A stretch of 64,000 bases of DNA from Sphingosinicella microcystinivorans (lineage in GTDB: Bacteria; Pseudomonadota; Alphaproteobacteria; Sphingomonadales; Sphingomonadaceae), in the NCBI RefSeq assembly GCF_027941835.1, contig NZ_CP116005.1, positions 2,743,501 to 2,807,500 of the forward strand, given 5' to 3'. Of the stretch, positions 43,749-51,741 are shown in pieces. The translations under genes and the position numbers were made by a program. The notes beneath the pieces were generated by a model that worked only from the letters and a program-made list of their open reading frames with translations, ran no database searches and was not told the DNA's origin. The stretch's first letter is position 1, and every line of letters begins with the position of its first letter.

Positions 43749-45920
43749 ATGCGGCTTGCCGTGTGTCCCGCGCCGGTTTCCGGTGCGATGGAGAGGTGGA
43801 TGCGCGGCGTCGTGAAAGTCGTGAAAACGGACAGGTTGCCTGCCCTGCTGGTCTCGGCCGCGATGCTGATGACGCTCGGCTTTTCCGATAATGCCGCGGA
43901 CGCGACGGGCGCCAAGCGTTCTCCTGCCTACGACGAGGCCGACGGCAGCAACTGGCAGGCCTTCGGCCGCACCTACAGCGAGACGCATTTCAGTCCGCTC
44001 AAAGAGATCAACGAAGCCAGCATCGGGCGGCTCGGACTCGTCTGGGCGCACGATCTGGAGCCGACGTTCAACAGCTTCTCGGCGCCGCTCGCGGTTGACG
44101 GCGTGCTCTATTTCGCGACCGGCTACAGCGTCATCCACGCGATGGACGCGCGCACCGGCGAGCTGCTCTGGAAATATGATCCCGAAGTCCACAAGCACGC
44201 CGGGCACAAGATGCGCGCCGGCTGGGGCATCCGCGGCATCGCCTTCGACAACGGCAAGGTGTTCACCGGCACGCTGGACGGGCGCCTGATCGCGCTCGAC
44301 GCCAAGACCGGCACGCTGCTGTGGAGCGAACTCACGCTCGATCCGAAAGACGAAAGCTACATCACCGGGCCTCCCTGGGTCTTCAACGGCAAGGTGGTGA
44401 TCGGCAGCGGCGGCTCGGACTACGGCCCCGTGCGCGGCTATGTGACCGCCTACGATCAGGCGACCGGCAAGCAGGCGTGGCGTTTCCACACCGTACCCGG
44501 AAACCCGGCGGACGGCTTCGAGAACAAGGCCATGGAAATGGCCGCGAAGACGTGGACGGGCGAGTGGTGGAAACACGGCGGCGGCGGCTCCGTCTGGCAC
44601 GCCATGGCGTTCGATCCGAAATTCAACCGCATCTATCTCGGCGTCGGCAACGGTGCGCCGTGGAACCAGAAGATCCGCAGCCCGCAGGGCGGCGACAATT
44701 TGTTCCTCGCCTCCATCGTCGCGCTCGACGCCGACACGGGCGAGTACGTCTGGCACTATCAGGCGAATCCCGGCGAGACGTGGGACTACAACAACACGAT
44801 GGACATCCAGCTCGCCGACCTGAAGATCGGCGGCAAGGTGCGCCCGGTGATCATCCACGCGCCGAAGAACGGTTTCTTCTACGTGATCGACCGCAAGACC
44901 GGGAAACTGGTCTCGGCGGAGAAATTCTCCAAGGTGACATGGGCCGAGCGGATCGACCTGAAGACCGGGCGGCCCGTGGAAACGCCGGACGCCCGCTATC
45001 CGGACGGCAAGGCGGTGATCATCTATCCGTTCCCGAACGGCGCGCACGGCGTTCAGGCGATGGCGTTCAGCCCGCAGACGGGCCTTGCCTACATACCGGC
45101 GAACGAGGGCGGACGCGTCTATGTGGACGCGCCGGGCGATTTCTCGAAATGGCAGCACCGGCCGGGCATGTACATCAACACGGGCCTCGGCGCCGCGCCG
45201 CCCGGAATGACCGTGCCGCCGCCGATCAGCTTCCTGCAGGCATGGGACCCCGTGAAGCAGAAGGAAGCGTGGCGCGTGCCCATGAAGGGCGCGTTCAGCG
45301 GCGGCGTGTTGACGACGGCGGGCAACCTCGTCGTGCAGGGCAACGCCGAGGGCAAGCTCGTCGCCTATGAGGCGAACAGCGGCAAGCCGCTGTGGTCCTT
45401 CGACGCGCAGAACGGCATCCTCTCGAACCCGATCACCTACACGGTGGACGGGCGCCAGTACCTGACGGTCATCACCGGCTGGCGGTCGAGCTACGGCACG
45501 GCGCCGACATGGGACTATTACGGCCAGAAGCGGCGCGTGCTGACGTTCGCGCTGGACGGCAAGGCCGCGCTTCCGGACGACGAGCCGGTGGAGATGCCCA
45601 TTGCGGACGACGAGAGCTTCGTGGTCGATGCCGAAAAGGCGAAGCTGGGCAGCGCCATCTACAACACGGCCTGCATCGTCTGCCACGGCGTCGGCATGAT
45701 GGCGGGCGGCGCGGCGCCGGACCTGCGCAAGGCGGGGGCGCCGATGGCGTTCGAATCGCTGGCCGCCGTGGTGCGGGACGGCGAACTGATGCAGAACGGT
45801 ATGCCCCGCTTCGAGCAGCTGACCGATGCCGAGATCGAGGGGCTTCAGCATTTCATCCGGCAGCGCGCGCGCGAAGCGCTCGCGTCCGTGGAGGCAGCGC
45901 CGCAGGCGTCTCCCAAATGA
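43749..45920 (+). CDS. Quinohaemoprotein (PQQ) alcohol dehydrogenase, copy 1
   Basis: A 723-residue periplasmic type II PQQ dehydrogenase. A signal region (ALLVSAAMLMTLGFS) is followed by the PQQ propeller with HTVPGNPADGFENKAME, GVGNGAPWNQKIRSPQGG, and IVALDADTGEYVWHYQ, and a C-terminal cytochrome c domain (C642IVCH646). The vicinal Cys pair normally touching PQQ (RCCDVVNRG in related enzymes) is replaced by MRAGWGIRGIA. It should oxidise an alcohol or hydroxy-acid side chain. ATG 43749 has GGAGG 8 bases upstream; downstream ATGs at 43788 and 43800 are possible. A paralogue follows after 16 bases. Confidence 0.9.
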   Translation: MRLAVCPAPVSGAMERWMRGVVKVVKTDRLPALLVSAAMLMTLGFSDNAADATGAKRSPAYDEADGSNWQAFGRTYSETHFSPLKEINEASIGRLGLVWAHDLEPTFNSFSAPLAVDGVLYFATGYSVIHAMDARTGELLWKYDPEVHKHAGHKMRAGWGIRGIAFDNGKVFTGTLDGRLIALDAKTGTLLWSELTLDPKDESYITGPPWVFNGKVVIGSGGSDYGPVRGYVTAYDQATGKQAWRFHTVPGNPADGFENKAMEMAAKTWTGEWWKHGGGGSVWHAMAFDPKFNRIYLGVGNGAPWNQKIRSPQGGDNLFLASIVALDADTGEYVWHYQANPGETWDYNNTMDIQLADLKIGGKVRPVIIHAPKNGFFYVIDRKTGKLVSAEKFSKVTWAERIDLKTGRPVETPDARYPDGKAVIIYPFPNGAHGVQAMAFSPQTGLAYIPANEGGRVYVDAPGDFSKWQHRPGMYINTGLGAAPPGMTVPPPISFLQAWDPVKQKEAWRVPMKGAFSGGVLTTAGNLVVQGNAEGKLVAYEANSGKPLWSFDAQNGILSNPITYTVDGRQYLTVITGWRSSYGTAPTWDYYGQKRRVLTFALDGKAALPDDEPVEMPIADDESFVVDAEKAKLGSAIYNTACIVCHGVGMMAGGAAPDLRKAGAPMAFESLAAVVRDGELMQNGMPRFEQLTDAEIEGLQHFIRQRAREALASVEAAPQASPK

Positions 45921-45936
45921 GCGGCGTATCCTGCTG

Positions 45937-48021
45937 ATGCGGAAAAGGGCAGGGCCGGTCTTCGCGGCGATTCTCGCGGGCGTGCTCCTCAGCGGATGCC
46001 TCGGCGATCCGCCCGCCGCCAGCGGGGCGGACTGGCCGGGCTACGGCGGGCCGGTCGATGAAGCGCACTACAGCCCGCTGAGGGAAATCAACGCGGGCAA
46101 TGCCGCGAAGCTGGGGCTTGCCTGGTATCACGACATCGACGTCGGGCCGAGCAGCCTGTCCGCACCGGTGGCGGTTGACGGCGTGCTCTATTTCGCGGCC
46201 GGTTACAGCGTCGTCCACGCGATGGACGCCGCGACCGGCAAGGAATTGTGGCGGTACGATCCCGAAGCCCCGAAGGCGGCGGGGCGCAAGCTGCGCGCCG
46301 CATGGGGAAGCCGCGGCATCGCCCATGCGAACGGGCTGATCTTCACCGGCACCATCGACGGGCGGCTGATCGCCATCGACGCGAAGACCGGCAAGCCGCG
46401 CTGGAGCGCGATGACGATCGAACCCGACGACAGCCGCTACATCACCGGCGCGCCGTGGGTGTTCGGCGACAAGGTGGTGATCGGCCACGGCGGCGCGGAT
46501 TTCGGCCCCGTGCGCGGCTACGTGACCGCCTATGACCAGAAGACCGGCAAGCAAGCGTGGCGTTTCCACACCGTGCCCGGCAACCCGGCGGAGGGCTTCG
46601 AGAACAAGGCCATGGAAATGGCCGCGAAGACGTGGACGGGCGAATGGTGGAAGTACGGCGGCGGCGGCACCGTGTGGAACGCCATGGCCTACGATCCGAA
46701 GCATAACCGCATCTATATCGGCGTTGGCAACGGCGCACCGTGGAACCAGAAGATCCGCAGCCCCGAAGGCGGCGACAACCTGTTCCTCTGTTCGATCGTG
46801 GCGCTCGACGCCGACACGGGCGAATATGTCTGGCACTACCAGACGAACCCCGGCGAGACGTGGGACTTCAATTCGGCGATGGACATCGAACTCGCCGAGC
46901 TGGAGATCGACGGCAGGAAACGCGAGGTGCTGCTGCACGCGCCGAAGAACGGTTTCTTCTACGTGCTCGACCGCGAGACGGGGAAGCTGATTTCCGCCGA
47001 GGCGATCGTGCCGGTGAACTGGGCCGAGCGCATCGACGTCGAGACCGGACGCCCGGTCGAGCGCCCGGAGGCGCGCTATCCGGCGGGCAAGACGGCGATC
47101 GTCTACCCGTCGCCCTACGGTGCGCACAACGTGGAGGCGATGTCGTTCAATCCGGGCACGGGCCTCATCTACATCCCGGTTCTCGATCAGGGGCGGGCGT
47201 ATACCGACCCGAGCGGCCCCCTCGCAGAATGGAAGCATCTCGATGGCCAGCGGCTCAGCGTCGGCACGGGGACGCCGCCCGCCGATCTGAAGCTCCGGCC
47301 GGCGTCGAGCGCCCTGCTGGCGTGGGACCCGGCCCGTCAGCGCGAAGTCTGGCGGCAGTCCTATCCCGGGATGCGCGGCGGCGGCGGCACCGCGACGACG
47401 GCGGGCAACCTGCTGATGCAGGGCCGCGCGACGGGCGCGTTCGTCGTCATGGCGGCGGATACGGGCAAGACGCTCTGGTCGTTCGACGCGCAGACGGCGG
47501 TGATGGCGCAGCCGATCACCTATCTGGCGGGCGGGAAGCAGTACGTCACGGTGATCGCGGGATCGCGCTTTCAGGGCGCGGCGGGCCTCGAGCGCGAGTG
47601 GAACTATCACACGCAGCAATGGCGCGTGCTGACGTTCGCGCTGGGCGGCACCGCGAAGCTGCCGCCCGCCGAACCGGTGGACGTCCCGATCGCCGACGAT
47701 CCGGCGTTCAAGGTGGTTCCGGCGCGCGCGTCGCTCGGCGAGACGGTCTACGGCCAGCGTTGCTCGATCTGTCACGGTCCGACGGCGCTTTCCGGCGGCG
47801 CGGCGCCTGACCTGCTGCGCTCGGCCATGCCTCTGGATTTCGACGCCATGAACACGGTATTGCGCGAGGGCGTGCTCCTCGAGCGCGGGATGCCGCGCTT
47901 CGAGGAACTGTCCGACGACGAGATCGCCGGGCTCCAGCACTTCATCCGTAAACGTGCGCGCGAGGTGCAGGCCGCCGATCCGCGCGCTTCGGTCAGCAGA
48001 GGTCACAATGAAGGTCAATGA
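45937..48021 (+). CDS. Quinohaemoprotein (PQQ) alcohol dehydrogenase, copy 2, predicted lipoprotein
   Basis: A 694-residue paralogue of the preceding enzyme, sharing long near-identical blocks (for example WRFHTVPGNPAEGFENKAME and GVGNGAPWNQKIRSP). It has a lipoprotein signal: hydrophobic stretch and lipobox LLSGC with Cys21, so it is probably membrane-anchored. The haem motif is C609SICH613. As in copy 1 the vicinal Cys pair is missing (LRAAWGSRGIA). The ribosome-binding site is weak, which suggests translation coupled to copy 1. Tandem duplication followed by change of location and perhaps specificity is inferred. Confidence 0.9.
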   Translation: MRKRAGPVFAAILAGVLLSGCLGDPPAASGADWPGYGGPVDEAHYSPLREINAGNAAKLGLAWYHDIDVGPSSLSAPVAVDGVLYFAAGYSVVHAMDAATGKELWRYDPEAPKAAGRKLRAAWGSRGIAHANGLIFTGTIDGRLIAIDAKTGKPRWSAMTIEPDDSRYITGAPWVFGDKVVIGHGGADFGPVRGYVTAYDQKTGKQAWRFHTVPGNPAEGFENKAMEMAAKTWTGEWWKYGGGGTVWNAMAYDPKHNRIYIGVGNGAPWNQKIRSPEGGDNLFLCSIVALDADTGEYVWHYQTNPGETWDFNSAMDIELAELEIDGRKREVLLHAPKNGFFYVLDRETGKLISAEAIVPVNWAERIDVETGRPVERPEARYPAGKTAIVYPSPYGAHNVEAMSFNPGTGLIYIPVLDQGRAYTDPSGPLAEWKHLDGQRLSVGTGTPPADLKLRPASSALLAWDPARQREVWRQSYPGMRGGGGTATTAGNLLMQGRATGAFVVMAADTGKTLWSFDAQTAVMAQPITYLAGGKQYVTVIAGSRFQGAAGLEREWNYHTQQWRVLTFALGGTAKLPPAEPVDVPIADDPAFKVVPARASLGETVYGQRCSICHGPTALSGGAAPDLLRSAMPLDFDAMNTVLREGVLLERGMPRFEELSDDEIAGLQHFIRKRAREVQAADPRASVSRGHNEGQ

Positions 48022-50086
48022 CGTCACCACCTACGAAGAGGACGGCCGGGTTGCGGTCGTCACCGTCGATTCGCCGCCGGTAAACGCGCTCTCGAACGCC
48101 GTGCGGCAGGGGATCGCCGCCGCGGTCGAAAAGGCGATGGCGGACGACGCGGTGGGCGCGGTCGTCCTGATCTGCGAGGGGCGCACTTTCTTCGCGGGCG
48201 CGGACATCACGGAGTTCGGCAAGCCGCAGGTGGAGCCGTCGCTTCGGAACCTCCAGAAGATCGTGGAGAACGCCACCAAGCCGATCGTGGCCGCGATCCA
48301 CGGCACGGCGCTCGGCGGCGGGCTGGAGCTTGCGCTCGTCGCGCACTACCGCGTCGCGGTTCCCTCGGCGAAGTGCGGCCTTCCCGAAGTGAAGCTCGGC
48401 CTGCTGCCCGGCGCGGGCGGCACGCAGCGCCTGCCGCGCGTGGTGGGCGTGCAGAAGGCGCTCGAAATGGTGACGAGCGGCAACCCGATTTCAGCGAGGG
48501 AGGCGCTTTCGATGGGCCTTCTCGACGCGCTGGCGGAGGAGGGCGGGCTGCGTGCCGCCGCCGTCGCTTTCGCGAACAAGGTTCTCGACGAGGGGCTGCC
48601 GCTGCTGAAGGTGCGCGACCGCACCGAGAAACTGGAGGAGGCGCGTGCCAATCCCGGCATCTTCGACGAATTCCGCAAGGCGAACGCGCGCCAGTTCCGC
48701 GGCTTCCTCGCACCCGAGTACAATATCCGCTGCATCGAGACGGCGGTGAGCGACCTGCCGTTCGAGGACGCGCTGGTCCGCGAGCGCGCACTGTTCGACG
48801 AACTGATGAAGGACAGCCAGTCGGCGGCGCAGCGGCACGTGTTCTTCGCAGAGCGTCAGGCCGCGAAGGTGGACGACATTTCCGCCGACACGCCGACGCT
48901 GCCGATCGCGAAGGTCGGCGTGATCGGCGCGGGCACGATGGGCGGCGGCATCGCCATGAATTTCCTGAACGTCGGCATCCCCGTCACCATCGTGGAGACG
49001 GCGCAGGCGGGCCTCGACCGCGGCCTCGGCATCATCCGCAGCAATTACGAGACGACCGCGAAGAAGGGGCGCCTGAAGCCCGAGGACGTCGAGACGCGCA
49101 TGGGCCTGCTCACCGGATCGCTCGATCTCGGCGACCTTGCCGACTGCGACCTCGTCATCGAGGCGGTGTTCGAGCAGATCGACGTGAAGACGGACGTGTT
49201 CGCGCGGCTGGATGCCGTTGCGAAGCCGGGCGCCATCCTTGCGACGAACACCAGCTATCTCGATGTCGATGAAATCGCCGCCGCAACGAAGCGTCCGGAA
49301 AGCGTGCTCGGGCTGCACTTCTTCTCGCCTGCCAACGTCATGAAGCTGCTGGAGATCGTCCGCACCAAGGACACGGCGCCGGAGGTGGTGGCGACGGCGG
49401 TGAAGCTCTCGAAGACCATCGGCAAGATCGGCGTGACGGTCGGCAACGGCTTCGGTTTCGTCGGCAACCGTATCCTCGCCGCGCGCAACACGCAGGCGGA
49501 CGCGTTGATCCTTGAAGGCGCGACGCCACAGGACGTCGACCGCGTCCTCTACGATTTCGGCTTCCCGATGGGGCACTTCCAGATGCGCGATCTCGTCGGC
49601 CTCGACGTGGGCTGGGACCGCAATAAAACGAGTTCCTCCACCGTGCGCGAGATCCTGAACGAGATGGGGCGGCACGGCCAGAAGTCGAAGGCCGGTTATT
49701 ACGACTACGACGAGAACCGCAAGCAGACGCCCTCGCCGGTGGCGGCGAAGGTGATCGAGGATTTCGCGGTGCGTCAGGGAATCGCGCGCCGCGCCGTCAG
49801 CGACGACGAGATCCGCGACCGCATCCTCTACGCGATGGTGAACGAAGGCGCGCGAATCCTCGACGAAGGCATCGCCGCGCGGTCCTCCGACGTCGATATC
49901 GTCTGGATCACCGGCTACGGCTGGCCGCGCTACCGCGGCGGCCCGATGTTCTGGGCCGACCTCGAAGGCCCGGCCAAGGTGCTGGAAACGCTGAACGCGC
50001 TTCGCGCCGCGCACGGCGACGATTTCACGCCGTCGCCGCTCATCGAACGGCTGGCGGCGGAGGGCAAGGCGTTCAAGGACGCGTGA
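48008..50086 (+). CDS. Bifunctional enoyl-CoA hydratase / 3-hydroxyacyl-CoA dehydrogenase (FadJ-like)
   Basis: A 692-residue fusion. Residues 1-190 are a crotonase with both catalytic Glu positions kept (GTALGGGLELALVAHYRVA; CGLPEVKLGLLPGAGGTQ). Residues about 295-690 are 3-hydroxyacyl-CoA dehydrogenase: VGVIGAGTMGGGIAMNFLNV for NAD, LGLHFFSPANVMKLLEIV with the catalytic His, and a C-terminal RYRGGPMFWADLEG. It performs hydration and NAD-dependent oxidation of enoyl-CoA. It overlaps the end of the PQQ enzyme gene by 14 bases. Together with acyl-CoA dehydrogenases and thiolases elsewhere in the island it completes beta-oxidation. Confidence 0.93.
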   Translation: MKVNDVTTYEEDGRVAVVTVDSPPVNALSNAVRQGIAAAVEKAMADDAVGAVVLICEGRTFFAGADITEFGKPQVEPSLRNLQKIVENATKPIVAAIHGTALGGGLELALVAHYRVAVPSAKCGLPEVKLGLLPGAGGTQRLPRVVGVQKALEMVTSGNPISAREALSMGLLDALAEEGGLRAAAVAFANKVLDEGLPLLKVRDRTEKLEEARANPGIFDEFRKANARQFRGFLAPEYNIRCIETAVSDLPFEDALVRERALFDELMKDSQSAAQRHVFFAERQAAKVDDISADTPTLPIAKVGVIGAGTMGGGIAMNFLNVGIPVTIVETAQAGLDRGLGIIRSNYETTAKKGRLKPEDVETRMGLLTGSLDLGDLADCDLVIEAVFEQIDVKTDVFARLDAVAKPGAILATNTSYLDVDEIAAATKRPESVLGLHFFSPANVMKLLEIVRTKDTAPEVVATAVKLSKTIGKIGVTVGNGFGFVGNRILAARNTQADALILEGATPQDVDRVLYDFGFPMGHFQMRDLVGLDVGWDRNKTSSSTVREILNEMGRHGQKSKAGYYDYDENRKQTPSPVAAKVIEDFAVRQGIARRAVSDDEIRDRILYAMVNEGARILDEGIAARSSDVDIVWITGYGWPRYRGGPMFWADLEGPAKVLETLNALRAAHGDDFTPSPLIERLAAEGKAFKDA

Positions 50087-50125
50087 CGCGTCTCTTTTGC
50101 ACTGGATCGGCGCGCCGGAAAAATA

Positions 50126-50139
50126 TATACCTCGGTGCA
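50126..50139 (+). promoter_or_regulatory. Island-wide 14-bp promoter element, copy 10
   Basis: TATACCTCGGTGCA followed by GAATTT, 21 bases before ATG 50161. It starts the operon of the Ltp2-like protein, DUF35 protein and double CoA-transferase. Confidence 0.62.
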
Positions 50140-50160
50140 GAATTTGGGTGAGGGTCCGAT

Positions 50161-51309
50161 ATGACAAGCGCCACCGCCGCGATCGCGGGCATAGGAGAAA
50201 CGGCATTCGTGCGGGCGACGCCGCGCACGACGCTGGACATGACCGCGGAAGCGGCGCGCAGGGCGGTTGCGGACGCGGGGCTCGGCATCGCCGACATCGA
50301 CGGCTTCGTGTCGTGCGGAAGCGCCGATCACGTCGACGAGCTGGTTTTCGCGCTGGGTGTCGCCGATCGGGGCTTCAGCGCCGCCACCTCCGTCGTTGCC
50401 GGAACGGCGACGGTGGGGAGCGGGCTTCAGCTCGCGCAGCTCGCGGTGCAGGCGGGCCTCGCGAGGCATGTGCTCGTCTACTACGCGATCAAGTGCTCGA
50501 AGCCCGGTGGCCCGCGCACCACGCACCTCGCCGAGCCGCTGAAGGTCGACCTCGAAATGCCGGTCGGCTATTTCGGCCAGCCCGCCTATTTCGCGGTACT
50601 CGCCAACCGCTATGCCCACGAATTCGGGCTTTCCGAGGAAGAGCTGGCCTCGGTGGCGCTCACCTACCGCAAATGGGCCGTGCTGAACCCGGACGCGCAG
50701 AAGCGCGAGCCGATGGACATGGAGGGCTACCGCAAGAGCCCGATGGTGGCGCGGCCGATGCGCGTCGCCGACTGCTGCCTGATGACGGACGGCGCGGGCG
50801 CCTATCTGGTGACGACGCTGGAGCGCGCGCGCGATCTCGCGAAGCCCCCGGCGGTGGTCGCGGGCATCGGCATCGCGTCGAACCCGGAGCCGATGTCGAC
50901 CGTGCTGACGCAGCGCCGCGACCTGCTCGACCTGCCGGGGCGGCGGTCTGCTGCCGCGGCTTATGCGGCGGCGGGCATCACGGCGGCGGACGTGGACGTC
51001 GCGCAGGTGTACGACTGCTTCAGCATCTCCGCGATCCTGCAAACCGAAATGCTCGGCTTCTGCGAAAAGGGCGAGGGCGGGCGCTTCTATCACGCGGGCC
51101 ATGCCGCGCCGGGCGGCAAGATGCCGGTCAACACGAGCGGCGGCCACATGTCGGGCGGCTATGTGCCGGGCATCAACCTCCTCATCGAAGGCGTGCGGCA
51201 GCTTCGCGGCGAGCGCGGCGCGGCGCAGGTCGAGGGCGCGGCCGTCTGCGCGGTCGCCGGGCTCGGCGGCAACACGCACGCGACCACCATACTCACCCGG
51301 GATCAGTGA
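50161..51309 (+). CDS. Thiolase-fold lipid-transfer-like protein (Ltp2-type aldolase candidate)
   Basis: A 382-residue thiolase-superfamily protein of the SCP-x/Ltp group: AAIAGIGETAFVRATPRTTL, VAQVYDCFSISAILQTEMLG, NTSGGHMSGGYVPGINLLIE. The classical nucleophilic Cys region is absent: VVAGTATVGSGLQLAQLA has no Cys. In sterol side-chain degradation Ltp2 proteins lacking normal thiolase chemistry act as retro-aldolases when bound to a DUF35 partner, and a DUF35 gene follows after 2 bases. A C-C cleavage (aldolase) role is therefore inferred, releasing acetyl- or propionyl-CoA from a tertiary hydroxyacyl-CoA. A non-cleaving acyltransferase remains possible. Confidence 0.87.
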   Translation: MTSATAAIAGIGETAFVRATPRTTLDMTAEAARRAVADAGLGIADIDGFVSCGSADHVDELVFALGVADRGFSAATSVVAGTATVGSGLQLAQLAVQAGLARHVLVYYAIKCSKPGGPRTTHLAEPLKVDLEMPVGYFGQPAYFAVLANRYAHEFGLSEEELASVALTYRKWAVLNPDAQKREPMDMEGYRKSPMVARPMRVADCCLMTDGAGAYLVTTLERARDLAKPPAVVAGIGIASNPEPMSTVLTQRRDLLDLPGRRSAAAAYAAAGITAADVDVAQVYDCFSISAILQTEMLGFCEKGEGGRFYHAGHAAPGGKMPVNTSGGHMSGGYVPGINLLIEGVRQLRGERGAAQVEGAAVCAVAGLGGNTHATTILTRDQ

Positions 51310-51311
51310 CC

Positions 51312-51719
51312 ATGGGCGTTCCGAATTTTCCGCCGCGTTTCGATACCGACCTCTGCAAGCCCTTCTACGAGGGGCTCGCGGTGGGCGAGCTCAGGATCAC
51401 GGCCTGCCCGGAATGCGGAACCTTCTACTGGTATCCGCCCGAGGTGCTGCCCTGCCACCCGGAAAGCCACGCGGTCTGGAAGCCGCTTTCGGGTGAGGGC
51501 ACGATCTATTCGTTCACGAAAGTCGAGCGCAGCCTGCTGCCCGGCGCCGATCCGGCGAGCGTGCCGCACACCATCCTGCTCGTCGAGCCGGTGGAAGCGC
51601 CGCAGGCGCGGATCATTTCGCTGCTGGTCGGCGATGCGGAGCCCGCGTGCGGGATGCGCGTGAAATTGTCGCCCGTGCCGGCGGGAGAGCATGTGCTGCC
51701 GGGCTTCGCGCCGGCCTGA
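51312..51719 (+). CDS. DUF35 OB-fold / zinc-ribbon partner protein
   Basis: A 135-residue protein. A short N-terminal helix (LCKPFYEGLAVGELRITA) precedes a rubredoxin-like zinc ribbon, then an OB fold (GEGTIYSFTKVERSLL, PHTILLVEPVEA). Only three of the usual four ribbon cysteines are visible (CPECG and LPCHPES), so a His or other residue may replace the fourth ligand, or zinc may be lost. DUF35 proteins bind acyl-CoA and form complexes with thiolase-fold partners such as Ltp2. The 2-base spacing from the preceding gene fits a 1:1 complex. Confidence 0.87.
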   Translation: MGVPNFPPRFDTDLCKPFYEGLAVGELRITACPECGTFYWYPPEVLPCHPESHAVWKPLSGEGTIYSFTKVERSLLPGADPASVPHTILLVEPVEAPQARIISLLVGDAEPACGMRVKLSPVPAGEHVLPGFAPA

Positions 51720-51741
51720 AGAAGACTCGGGAGATCAAGGA

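Noticed and set aside
40905-45851. A 1,648-codon open reading frame on the minus strand, antisense to the TonB receptor and PQQ enzyme.
   Set aside because: It has no recognisable domain, is rich in Arg, Val, His and Ala, and mirrors well-supported plus-strand genes. Such frames arise from high GC at third codon positions.
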